Shown piece after piece: positions 29,050 through 36,712 of a stretch of DNA of 64,000 nucleotides; the stretch's first letter is position 1, and each line of letters begins with the position of its first letter. The stretch is taken from positions 124,001 through 188,000 of the forward strand of contig CAWCZY010000010.1 in the NCBI GenBank assembly GCA_963800215.1, given 5' to 3'. The notes beneath the pieces were generated by a model that worked only from the letters and a program-made list of their open reading frames with translations, was not told where the DNA came from and ran no database searches. Position numbers and translations under genes: made by a program. This stretch comes from JAJPKK01 sp963800215 (GTDB lineage: Bacteria > Pseudomonadota > Alphaproteobacteria > Rhizobiales > Xanthobacteraceae).

Positions 29050-29379
29050 TCAATCGTCGCTGTCAGCGTCACGGAGCAACTGCTCGAAATCCTGCCCGCC
29101 ATAAAATATGCCGTGGATCGCGACGATCGAGGTCGAGACATCGACTGAGAAGGCAATGGTGACGCGCCTGGCGTAACCCTTGGTGCGGATATGCGGACGT
29201 ATGTCGTCGCGCTTTGTGCCGCGCTCCGGAAACGTTGCGAGCGACAGGCAGTCGGCGACGATGCGGTCGACGTAATGGTCCCCCTGCGCTTGGCCGCTAT
29301 CCTCGGCGATACGCACATAGAGCGTATTGAGCTGGCGTTCCGCGCGCGGCGTAAAGACGACGGTGTAACGCTCCGTCAG
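29050..29379 (-). CDS. parE: ParE/RelE-family toxin
   Basis: Toxin of a type II system; the ParE branch poisons gyrase. Full-length similarity starts at FTPRAERQLNTLYVRIAED, continues through DRIVADCLSLATFPERGTKR and ARRVTIAFSVD, and ends with HGIFYGGQDFEQLLRD. The nearest standard start (GTG at 29316) would remove the first conserved helix. The frame reaches a CTG at 29379 that overlaps the antitoxin's TGA as CTGA, so an unusual CTG start or a mutated ATG is likely. That gives 109 residues, the family norm. Confidence 0.82.
   Translation of the reverse strand: MTERYTVVFTPRAERQLNTLYVRIAEDSGQAQGDHYVDRIVADCLSLATFPERGTKRDDIRPHIRTKGYARRVTIAFSVDVSTSIVAIHGIFYGGQDFEQLLRDADSDD
29073..29096. repeat. 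24-bp direct repeat, copy 2 (inside parE)
   Basis: Exact match to 27119-27142, here within the last codons of parE. See copy 1. Confidence 0.7.
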
Positions 29380-29660
29380 CCTTCGGATTTCGCCTGGCGG
29401 GCCCGATAAGAGGCGCGCAGACGTGCCATCACCTCACCGGCCGGAATGCCGATGCTGGGATCGGCCGCATATTCGTCGTAGCTTTTGGCGACTTCGTCGC
29501 GCAGCCATTTTTCGAGGGCGGCATCGCGCGCCTGAAGCGCGCGCAGACCGTCACGGATCACTTCGCTTTCGGTCGCGTATTCGCCGGAAGCGACCTTCGC
29601 TTTGACCATCGCTGCCATGTCATGAGGCAGGGTGATGCTGAGCGGGTGCGTGTTTCTCAT
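29376..29660 (-). CDS. parD: ParD-family antitoxin
   Basis: Ribbon-helix-helix antitoxin of 94 residues. The N-terminal strand HPLSITLPHDMAAMVKAKV and helix ATESEVIRDGLRALQARDAA match the ParD/CopG DNA-binding fold; the C-terminal half (WLRDEVAKSYDEYAADP) is the toxin-binding tail. It lies first in the operon and overlaps parE, the usual order allowing autorepression. An AT-rich segment upstream (about 29680-29790) should contain the promoter and operator. Confidence 0.88.
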   Translation of the reverse strand: MRNTHPLSITLPHDMAAMVKAKVASGEYATESEVIRDGLRALQARDAALEKWLRDEVAKSYDEYAADPSIGIPAGEVMARLRASYRARQAKSEG

Positions 29661-29837
29661 GGCTGAATCTCCTCAGTGGATGCAGCCTATCATCATGTAG
29701 GATTAAATCGTACAGATTTTATGGAGGCATCCGCCGAACAGAAATCTTTGATATCGATTTAATGTATAAAAATCAATATGTTGCTATTATTACGCGCCCT
29801 GCAAAGGGGGCAAGAAGAAAGAGCCTGCCGCGACGCG

Positions 29838-30701
29838 TCAGGCCGGCGGCCCCGCCACGCTGCGGAGCCGCTCGCGCCAGCTGCGGGCGTGGAATACCTC
29901 TTTCAGCATCCGCCAGAGCTCCTCATAGGCGATGACGAACGGGTTGCTCGGCGAGGAGCGCGGATGCGACAGGCCGTAGCGGATCTGGATGTCCGGACGC
30001 TCCGCCTGATAGGTGCCGAACAGATGGTCCCAGATCATCAGGACGCCGCCGAAATTCTTGTCGATGTATTCGGGATTGCTCGCATGATGGACGCGGTGGG
30101 CGGACGGCGTGTTGATCACCCAGTCCAGCCAGCCGATCCGCTTGACCAGCTCGGTGTGGACGAAGAACTGGTAGGTCAGGCTGGCCGACGCCATGCCGAA
30201 CACCCAGACCGGGTCGAAGCCGATCCAGACGATGGGCAGGTAGAACAGGAACACGCCGGACAGGATCGGTGTCCAGGCGAGGCGGAAGGCGGCGGACATC
30301 ACCATTCTCTCGGTCGAGTGATGGACGCTGTGCGAGGCCCACATCAGCCGGATGCGGTGCGAGCAGCGATGCTCCACATAGAAGGCGAGGTCGGCCAGCA
30401 GGAACAGCGCGATCAGGCTCGGCCAGTCGTGGAACGAGACCGGGATGGTGGTCAGCCGGACTTCATACACGCCCGCGGCGATGACGCCGAAGATCAAGCC
30501 GTGCACGGCCGCCTGGGTCACCAGGTGCCCGATCGCGACCAGGGTCGAGACCCCGGTGTTCTTCCACGAATAGCTTTCGTGCCGGGCCTGGATCACCAAG
30601 GCCTCGGCCACGATGCTGAAAAAGAAGATCGGGAGGAAGACCAGGGCGATCTTGTTGGGAAACTTGCTCAGGAGCTCCGAAAAGCTCAGGTAGAATTCCA
30701 T
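29838..30701 (-). CDS. sterol desaturase/fatty acid hydroxylase-family membrane protein
   Basis: Integral-membrane di-iron oxygenase of about 287 residues. Three His clusters bind iron: HRCSHRIRLMWASHSVHHS (HxxxH and HxxHH) and SAHRVHHASNPEYID (HxxHH). Helices flank these (LVFLPIFFFSIVAEAL, LVTQAAVHGLIFGVIAAGV, LIALFLLADLAFYV). The family hydroxylates or desaturates sterols, carotenoids or lipids; the substrate is unknown here. Start ATG 30701 (MEFYLSFSELL) is preferred over one four codons earlier. Confidence 0.9.
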   Translation of the reverse strand: MEFYLSFSELLSKFPNKIALVFLPIFFFSIVAEALVIQARHESYSWKNTGVSTLVAIGHLVTQAAVHGLIFGVIAAGVYEVRLTTIPVSFHDWPSLIALFLLADLAFYVEHRCSHRIRLMWASHSVHHSTERMVMSAAFRLAWTPILSGVFLFYLPIVWIGFDPVWVFGMASASLTYQFFVHTELVKRIGWLDWVINTPSAHRVHHASNPEYIDKNFGGVLMIWDHLFGTYQAERPDIQIRYGLSHPRSSPSNPFVIAYEELWRMLKEVFHARSWRERLRSVAGPPA

Positions 30702-30850
30702 GGTCGGCTCCAAAATCGAGTTGTGGAACGCAGGGGTGATTCGCCGCCGGCGGTGCTAAGAGATTTTATCACACGCCGATTGGAACCATTTATGTCTGCT
30801 CCCGCACCTGTCCTTGCATCCGCCCCCGAAGCCCGACCGGCGAGCGCCTG

Positions 30851-32446
30851 ATGGACCTCCACACCGCCGGACACCGCCGCGGCGTCGCCGCTGCACCCCA
30901 CCACGCCGCCGCCGAGGCGGGGCGCGCCATCCTCGCCGAGGGCGGCAATGCGCTGGAAGCCATGGTGGCGATGGCGGCGACCATCGCCGCCGTCTATCCC
31001 CACATGAACCATGTGGGCGGCGACGGATTCCTGCTGGTGCGCGAGCGTTCCGGCCGCGTGCGGGCGCTGATGGCAGCGGGCCGCGCCGGCGCCAATGCCC
31101 GCATCGAGCTCTATCGCGCCGAAGGCTACGATGCCATTCCCGAACGCGGGCCGCTCGCCGCCCTCACGGTACCGGGCGCGGCGGCGGGCTGGATGCTCGC
31201 GCTGGAAGCCGCCAAGGCCCAGGGCGGCCGGATGCCGCTGGCAACGCTCCTCGAACCCGCCATCCGCTACGCCCGCGACGGCTATGTCGTCACCAGGAGC
31301 CAGGCGCAACTGACCGCCGCGAAGCTCGCAGAGCTCGAAAAGGTGCCAGGCTTCGCGGCGACGTTCCTGATCGACGGCAAGCCCCCCGAGGCGGGGGCCG
31401 TGTTGAAGCAGCCGGCGCTGGCCGCGACCCTCGATCATCTCGCCAAGGCCGGGCTCGACGATTTCTACCGCGGCGATGTCGGCCGCGAGATCGCCGCCGA
31501 CCTCGAACGGATCGGCAGCCCGGTGACCCGCGCCGACCTCGAAGCGGCGCGCGCCGTGGTGGCCGATCCGCTGAGCCTCACCATCGATGCCGGCACCCTC
31601 TATAACGTGCCGCCGCCGACCCAGGGGCTCGCCTCGCTCATGATCCTCGGATTGTTCGCGCGGCTGCGCGTCGCCGAGGCCGAGAGCTTCGAGCACATCC
31701 ACGGCCTGGTGGAGGCGACCAAGCGGGCGTTCCGCGTCCGCGACCGGATCGTGACCGATCCCGACCGGCTGCCGCAGCCGCTGGCGCCGTTCCTCGAGCC
31801 CAAATTCCTCGACATCGAGGTGCAGAAGATCGATCGCCGCAAGGCCGCCGAATGGCCGGCGCCGCAGGGCCGCGGCGACACCGTCTGGATGGGCGCCGCC
31901 GACTCTGGCGGGCTGGTGGTGTCCTACATCCAGTCGATCTATTGGGAATTCGGTTCCGGCTGCGTGCTGCCGCGCACCGGCGTGCTGATGCAGAACCGCG
32001 GCGCGAGCTTTTCCCTCGATCCCCGCGCGCTCAACGCGCTGGCGCCGGGACGGCTGCCGTTCCACACCCTCAATCCCGCCCTCGCGGTGCTCCGCGACGG
32101 CCGGGTCATCGCCTACGGCACCATGGGCGGCGACGGCCAGCCGCAGACGCAAGGCGCAGTGTTCACCCGCCACGTGCTCTACCGCCAACCCTTGATGCAG
32201 ACGCTCGACCGCCCGCGCTGGCTGCTCGGCCGCACCTGGGGCTCGACCGTCACCAACCTGCGGATGGAGGCGGGCTTCGACGGCCATCTGGTCGACCGCC
32301 TGCTGTCGGCCGGCCACGATGTCGACGTGATCGACGCCCGCTATTCCGATACGATGGGCCATGCGGGCGCCGTGGTCCTGCATCCCGACGGCATGCTGGA
32401 GGGCGCCCACGACCCCCGCGCCGACGGCGGCGCCGCAGGAGTGTAG
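30851..32446 (+). CDS. gamma-glutamyltransferase-family protein
   Basis: Ntn-hydrolase of the gamma-glutamyltransferase superfamily, 531 residues. The large-subunit start (GVAAAPHHAAAEAGRAILAEGGNALEA, NHVGGDGFLLV) and YNVPPPTQGLASLMIL fit. The autocleavage region reads GRGDTVWMGAADSGGLVVS: the nucleophile Thr is kept, but the usual TTH is TVW. FGSGCVLPRTGVLMQNRG and YGTMGGDGQPQTQ are small-subunit motifs. No signal peptide is seen, so it may be a cytosolic amidase-type member rather than a true glutathione hydrolase. It begins a rightward gene group ending in the ABC permeases. Confidence 0.88.
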   Translation: MDLHTAGHRRGVAAAPHHAAAEAGRAILAEGGNALEAMVAMAATIAAVYPHMNHVGGDGFLLVRERSGRVRALMAAGRAGANARIELYRAEGYDAIPERGPLAALTVPGAAAGWMLALEAAKAQGGRMPLATLLEPAIRYARDGYVVTRSQAQLTAAKLAELEKVPGFAATFLIDGKPPEAGAVLKQPALAATLDHLAKAGLDDFYRGDVGREIAADLERIGSPVTRADLEAARAVVADPLSLTIDAGTLYNVPPPTQGLASLMILGLFARLRVAEAESFEHIHGLVEATKRAFRVRDRIVTDPDRLPQPLAPFLEPKFLDIEVQKIDRRKAAEWPAPQGRGDTVWMGAADSGGLVVSYIQSIYWEFGSGCVLPRTGVLMQNRGASFSLDPRALNALAPGRLPFHTLNPALAVLRDGRVIAYGTMGGDGQPQTQGAVFTRHVLYRQPLMQTLDRPRWLLGRTWGSTVTNLRMEAGFDGHLVDRLLSAGHDVDVIDARYSDTMGHAGAVVLHPDGMLEGAHDPRADGGAAGV

Positions 32447-32566
32447 CGTCGTGATGCGAATATCTGCTCCGTCCCCCTTGTTCGGCTGAAGACGGGGAGG
32501 ACCGGCCGAAGCGGATCGAGCGCCGGAGGCTCCACCAATGATAATCGCGGAGAGACCATAGAGACC

Positions 32567-33508
32567 ATGAAGCCCGTCGTTCTGTCCCTCGGCGCATTTC
32601 CCGCGGCGACCGTGAGCACGCTCGCGGAACGCTTCGAGGATCATCATTTCACCGTCCACCCGCTGCCGGATGGAGCGCTGGATCCCGACCTCAAAGGCCG
32701 GATTCGCGGCATTGCCACCGAGGCCAATCGCGGCGCCACCCGGGCGCTGATCGAGTCGCTGCCCAAGCTCGAGATCATTTCCTGCTTCGGCGTCGGCGTC
32801 GACGCCATCGACCTCGCCGCCGCGCGCGAGCGCAACATCCCCGTGACCAACACGCCGGGCATCCTCGCCGACGAATGCGCCGATCTCGCCGTCGGCATGA
32901 TGCTCGCGTCCGCCCGCCAGATCGTGTTCGCCGACCGCTTCGTGCGCAACGGCGACTGGCTCAAAGGGCCGCTCCCGCTCGGCCGCAGCGTCGGCCTGAA
33001 AACCCTCGGGGTGGTCGGCCTCGGCGGCATCGGGCGGGCGATCGCCGACCGCGCCCGGGCGTTCCGCATGAACGTCATCTGGCACGGCCCGCGGCGGAAG
33101 TCCGACGTGCCCTACGAATACGTGCCCGATATCGTCGAACTGGCGCGGCGCAGCGATTACCTCATGGTCGCCTGCAGAGGCGGCGCCGCGACGCGGGGGC
33201 TGATCTCGGCCGCGGTGATCGATGCGCTCGGCCCCAGGGGCACGCTGATCAACATCTCCCGCGGCAGCGTGGTCGACGAGCCCGCCCTGATCGAGCGTCT
33301 GCGCGACGGCCGGCTCGGCTTTGCCGCCCTCGACGTCTACGAGAACTCGCCGCGCATCGCGCCGGAATTCCTCACTTTGCCCAACCTGCTGCTGCAGCCG
33401 CACCAGGGCAGCGCCACGGTCGAGACGCGCACCGCGATCGGCCAGCTGATGATCGACAATCTCACCGCGCATTTCGCGGGCCGCCCGCTGCTGACCCCGG
33501 TGACCTGA
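32567..33508 (+). CDS. D-isomer-specific 2-hydroxyacid dehydrogenase
   Basis: NAD(P)-dependent 2-hydroxyacid dehydrogenase of 313 residues, glyoxylate/hydroxypyruvate-reductase type. Substrate domain: EIISCFGVGVDAIDL, TNTPGILADECADLAVGMML. Nucleotide fold: LGVVGLGGIGRAIADRARAF. Catalytic Arg in NISRGSVVDEPAL, Glu in VYENSPRI and His in QPHQGSATVETR. It sits between the gamma-glutamyltransferase homologue and the ABC importer, so a role in catabolism of the imported compound is possible. Confidence 0.92.
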   Translation: MKPVVLSLGAFPAATVSTLAERFEDHHFTVHPLPDGALDPDLKGRIRGIATEANRGATRALIESLPKLEIISCFGVGVDAIDLAAARERNIPVTNTPGILADECADLAVGMMLASARQIVFADRFVRNGDWLKGPLPLGRSVGLKTLGVVGLGGIGRAIADRARAFRMNVIWHGPRRKSDVPYEYVPDIVELARRSDYLMVACRGGAATRGLISAAVIDALGPRGTLINISRGSVVDEPALIERLRDGRLGFAALDVYENSPRIAPEFLTLPNLLLQPHQGSATVETRTAIGQLMIDNLTAHFAGRPLLTPVT

Positions 33509-33557
33509 ATGAGCGCCAAAATCGGAAATGCAATTGGCCCACGCGCGCAGTTAGGTG

Positions 33558-33672
33558 ACTCCCTCCACCTGAAAGGGGGAGGGTCGGGGAGGGGGTTGCG
33601 GGCCGCCGGCGCAGCGCGCGTGGAAAGTCAGTTGACCCCCACCCCACCCCTCCCCCTGAAGAAGGGGGCGGT
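33558..33672. repeat. palindromic CT/GA-rich intergenic repeat
   Basis: CTCCCTCCACCTGAAAGGGGGAG and, 70 bases on, CCCCTCCCCCTGAAGAAGGGGG-type arms surround a GTCAGTTGACCCCCACCCC core that is nearly repeated at 47.2 kb. It lies just upstream of the ABC ATPase start. Confidence 0.7.
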
Positions 33673-33678
33673 GGCGTC

Positions 33679-34473
33679 GTGAACGGGCCCGCCCAGATCG
33701 TCATCGAGGACGTGTGCCATTATTACCGGCCGCCGGTGGGTCGCGAGGTGCTGGCGCTGGAGAACATCTCGCTCGAAGTGCGCGAGCGCGAGTTCCTGGC
33801 GCTGCTGGGGCCGTCCGGCTGCGGCAAGTCGACCTTGCTCTACCTCATCGGCGGTTTCCTGCCGACCGAGACGGGGAAGATCCTGGTCGACGGCAAGCCG
33901 GTGCGCGGGCCCGGCCCCGATCGCGGCATCGTGTTCCAGCACTTCGCGCTGTTTCCCTGGAAGACGGTGCGCAAGAACGTGCTCTACGGCCTCGAACGCC
34001 AGAGCCTGCCGCGCGCCGAGCGCGAAGCCCGCGCGCAGGCTTTCATCGATCTCGTCGGCCTCACTGGCTTCGAGGACAGCTATCCCTCCCAGCTGTCCGG
34101 CGGCATGAAGCAGCGCACCGCGATCGCGCGCACGCTCGCCTTCGACCCCCGCACGCTGCTGATGGACGAGCCGTTCGGCGCCCTCGACGCGCAGACCCGC
34201 AGCCTGATGCAGGCGGAACTCTTGAGCATCTGGGAGAAGACCCGCAAGACGGTGATCTTCGTCACCCATGACGTGCACGAGGCGGTCTATCTGGCCGAGC
34301 GCGTCGCCGTCATGTCGGCGCGGCCCGGCCGCATCAAGACCATCGTCGAAACCAGGTTCGACAAGACCGATCCCGAGGTCCATCGCACCAAGGCGTTCGT
34401 GGACAAGGTCGAGGAGGTCTGGAGCCTGGTCCGCGAGGAGGCGATCAAGGCGCAGCAGAAGAAGTCGCCATGA
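33679..34473 (+). CDS. ABC importer ATPase, nitrate/sulfonate/taurine (NitT/TauT) type
   Basis: ABC ATPase of 264 residues. Walker A LGPSGCGKSTLLYLI, Q-loop FQHFALFPWKT, signature LSGGMKQRTAIARTLA, Walker B LLMDEPFGALDAQT and the H-loop in FVTHDVHEA are all intact. The branch is that of SsuB/TauB/NrtD. The start is GTG at 33679. The first permease overlaps its stop by four bases. The partner binding protein is not adjacent; one of the right type lies at 44.5 kb. Confidence 0.94.
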   Translation: MNGPAQIVIEDVCHYYRPPVGREVLALENISLEVREREFLALLGPSGCGKSTLLYLIGGFLPTETGKILVDGKPVRGPGPDRGIVFQHFALFPWKTVRKNVLYGLERQSLPRAEREARAQAFIDLVGLTGFEDSYPSQLSGGMKQRTAIARTLAFDPRTLLMDEPFGALDAQTRSLMQAELLSIWEKTRKTVIFVTHDVHEAVYLAERVAVMSARPGRIKTIVETRFDKTDPEVHRTKAFVDKVEEVWSLVREEAIKAQQKKSP

Positions 34474-35279
34474 CGGACGCGGGAGCCACCGACGCGAAAG
34501 CCGCGAAGGCCATCAGTCCGGGCAAAATCCCCGAGCTGATGAAACCCCTGCTGCGCTACGCACCGCTCTTGATCCTCGCGCTCGCCTGGGAGGCGTCCTC
34601 GCGGCTCGGCCTGGTGTCCTCGCTGGCGCTGCCGCCGCTGAGCGAAGTCGCGGCCGCCTGGGTCGATCTCGCCCGCTCCGGCGAACTCGAAAGCGCCGCG
34701 GCCGCCTCGCTCTACCGCGGCGGCGCCGGCCTCGCCCTCGCGGTCATCGTCGGCGGCGCGCTCGGCATCGGCATGGCGAGCTGGCGGCCGCTCAATCTCA
34801 TGCTGGGGCCGCTGGTCGAACTGTTCTATCCGATGCCGAAATCGGCGCTGATCCCGGTGACCGTGCTGTGGCTCGGCTTCGGCGACGGCTCGAAAATCCT
34901 GCTGATCTTTCTCGGCTGCATGCTGCCGGTCACCATCGGCGCCTATAACGGCGCGCGCGGCAGCGACCGCCTGCTGATGTGGTCGGCGCGCAGCATGGGG
35001 GCGAGCCGGCTGCGCATGATCTGGGACGTGGTGATGCCGAGCGCGCTGCCGGAGATGCTCAACGGCGTGCGCACGGCCTTGGCGCTGTCCTTCATCCTGC
35101 TGGTGAGCTCGGAACTGATCGCGGCGCGGCAGGGGCTTGGCTATCTCATCGGCTCGCTGGGCGCCGACGGCTCTTATGAGGCGATGTTCGCCGTGGTGCT
35201 CACGGTGGCGATGCTCGGCTTCATCGCCGACCGCGTCTATCTGGCGGTGGTGGCCCGCGCGATGCGGTGGCGGCAATGA
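34470..35279 (+). CDS. ABC importer permease (NitT/TauT type), first subunit
   Basis: Six-helix permease of 269 residues. The N-terminal helix is PLLILALAWEASSRLGLVS; the coupling-helix EAA region is SRLRMIWDVVMPSALPEMLNGVRTAL. LPPLSEVAAAW and FYPMPKSALIPVTVLWLGFG are SsuC/TauC-family signatures. It is paired with a second, non-identical permease, which suggests a heterodimeric channel; most NitT/TauT systems use one permease twice. Confidence 0.92.
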   Translation: MTDAGATDAKAAKAISPGKIPELMKPLLRYAPLLILALAWEASSRLGLVSSLALPPLSEVAAAWVDLARSGELESAAAASLYRGGAGLALAVIVGGALGIGMASWRPLNLMLGPLVELFYPMPKSALIPVTVLWLGFGDGSKILLIFLGCMLPVTIGAYNGARGSDRLLMWSARSMGASRLRMIWDVVMPSALPEMLNGVRTALALSFILLVSSELIAARQGLGYLIGSLGADGSYEAMFAVVLTVAMLGFIADRVYLAVVARAMRWRQ

Positions 35280-36070
35280 AGGCCCTCTCCGCCATCGGCC
35301 GCGCGCTGGCGCGGGCGGGGCCGATCGTTCTGCGGGCTTCGCCGATCCTGGCACTGTGCGCGGCCTGGGAAATCTTCGCGCGCAGCGGCGCGGTGACGCC
35401 GTTCATGCTGCCGCCGCTGAGCGACGTGCTCGCGCGCATCTATGACGACGCCGTCGGCGGCGACCTCTTCCTCAATACCGGCGTCACGCTCTACCGCGCG
35501 CTGGCGGGCTTTTTCATCGCGGTGGCGGCCGGGCTCGCGCTGGGCATGGCGATGTCGCGCAACGCGTTGGCGCGCTGGTTCTTCGACCCCATCATATCCG
35601 TCGGGTTTCCGATGCCGAAAATCGCGTTCCTCCCGGTGGTGATCCTGTGGCTCGGCCTCTACGACGTCTCCAAGATCACCATGATCGCCGTCGACGCGGT
35701 ATTCCCGGTGGTGACGGCGGTCATCGCCGGCATCCAGGGCGTCGAGAAGGAACTGGTCTGGTCGGCGCGCAACATGGGCGCCAAGGACCGCGAACTGCTG
35801 TGGCAGATCCTGCTGCCGGCCGCGCTGCCGCAGATCCTCACCGGGATGCAGGTGGCGTTCCCGATCGCGCTCATCGTCGCCGTCGTCGTCGAGATGGCGA
35901 TGGGCGGCTACGGCCTCGGCGCCGCCATGATGCAGGCCTCCCGCTTCGCCGATTCCCGCGGCGTGTTCGCCGGCATCGTCGAGATCGCGGTGGTGGGCTA
36001 CGTGCTGGTCAAGCTGATGGCGATGGGGAGGCGACGCATGCTGCTGTGGCATGCGGAGGCGGGGGCATGA
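35276..36070 (+). CDS. ABC importer permease (NitT/TauT type), second subunit
   Basis: Paralogue of the preceding permease, 264 residues: LPPLSDVLARIY, FPMPKIAFLPVVILWLGLYD, and EAA-type loop ELLWQILLPAALPQILTGMQ. ATG 35276 overlaps the previous stop as ATGA; an in-frame ATG three codons earlier is possible. The AT-rich insert begins almost directly after its stop, so any downstream gene of this operon has been displaced. Confidence 0.92.
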   Translation: MKALSAIGRALARAGPIVLRASPILALCAAWEIFARSGAVTPFMLPPLSDVLARIYDDAVGGDLFLNTGVTLYRALAGFFIAVAAGLALGMAMSRNALARWFFDPIISVGFPMPKIAFLPVVILWLGLYDVSKITMIAVDAVFPVVTAVIAGIQGVEKELVWSARNMGAKDRELLWQILLPAALPQILTGMQVAFPIALIVAVVVEMAMGGYGLGAAMMQASRFADSRGVFAGIVEIAVVGYVLVKLMAMGRRRMLLWHAEAGA

Positions 36071-36325
36071 ATTAAATTGATATTTGAATGCCTTAGAAGA
36101 CGAAACCCCCAGGCCGCAACAATGACCGTCGTTATCAAAGCGGTCGAGTGCCCCATCAAGGTACAGCAGCCATCCGACTTGAGCAGCGAATTCGTGGCGT
36201 CTCCTGGGTGCGGGGAAGCCCCTTGAGGACCTGAATCGCCCAAAATATCTTGCAGATCATATCTTTCGCTCGTTGGCGCCTTCTTGTATCCAGTGAACTT
36301 GCTGGATTCTCGCTGAGGAACATTC
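36071..36325. promoter_or_regulatory. AT-rich leader of the three-gene insert operon
   Basis: Composition drops sharply at the permease stop (AATTAAATTGATATTTGAAT). The 255 bases before the first insert gene should carry its promoter. A 34-codon frame starts at ATG 36122, but nothing supports it. The left junction of the insert lies here; no obvious attachment site is seen. Confidence 0.4.
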
Positions 36326-36712
36326 TTGGTCGACAACTTCGCCAAAGCCGCGGTCGGACATTTTCGGGATGCGGAGGAACTTGCCGCACTCGCACGCTTT
36401 GATGGGGCCGGGTACCTTATTGGCTTTGCCGCCGAGTGCGCGATCAAGCATAGCGTGGAGGCGCTCCGACCGCAAAATCAGGCGCCCCATCTGCACTTTC
36501 CGGAACTTGTAGAAAGGGCAAAGAAGCTTCTTCAAGGACGCAAAAAGCATTCCATATTCACCCTTCTCGAACGTCGTACATTCATGGACGGATGGGCGAT
36601 CAATCAGCGCTACAGTGATGACAAAACCATCACCGGAGTTCGCTACCAAGCATGGCGCATTGACGCGACACGGGCACTTGGAGCTGCCGGTCTTAAGGGG
36701 ACCTCATCGTGA
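36326..36712 (+). CDS. HEPN-like small protein, first gene of candidate system
   Basis: 128 residues, TTG start at 36326 with GAGGA six bases upstream and an in-frame stop just before. The segment HFRDAEELAALARFDGAGYL followed by GFAAECAIK is the helix pair of MNT/HEPN-type proteins, and WAINQRYSDD matches the later W..RYS helix of that group. The RxxxxxH ribonuclease motif of active HEPN toxins is not evident. Its stop overlaps the start of the next gene. In this setting it may act as the effector or sensor subunit; that is inference. Confidence 0.65.
   Translation: MVDNFAKAAVGHFRDAEELAALARFDGAGYLIGFAAECAIKHSVEALRPQNQAPHLHFPELVERAKKLLQGRKKHSIFTLLERRTFMDGWAINQRYSDDKTITGVRYQAWRIDATRALGAAGLKGTSS

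Noticed and set aside
30686..33472. Very long leftward open frame (over 900 codons)
   Set aside because: It is the antisense of the gamma-glutamyltransferase homologue and hydroxyacid dehydrogenase genes. High GC at third positions removes stops, and the translation has no domain-like features.
36122..36226. 34-codon frame before the insert operon
   Set aside because: No ribosome site, no recognisable sequence and no extension; chance frame.
35998..36447. Leftward frame with a hydrophobic stretch at the insert's left edge
   Set aside because: It runs antisense into the permease and HEPN-like genes and lacks a start with ribosome site.
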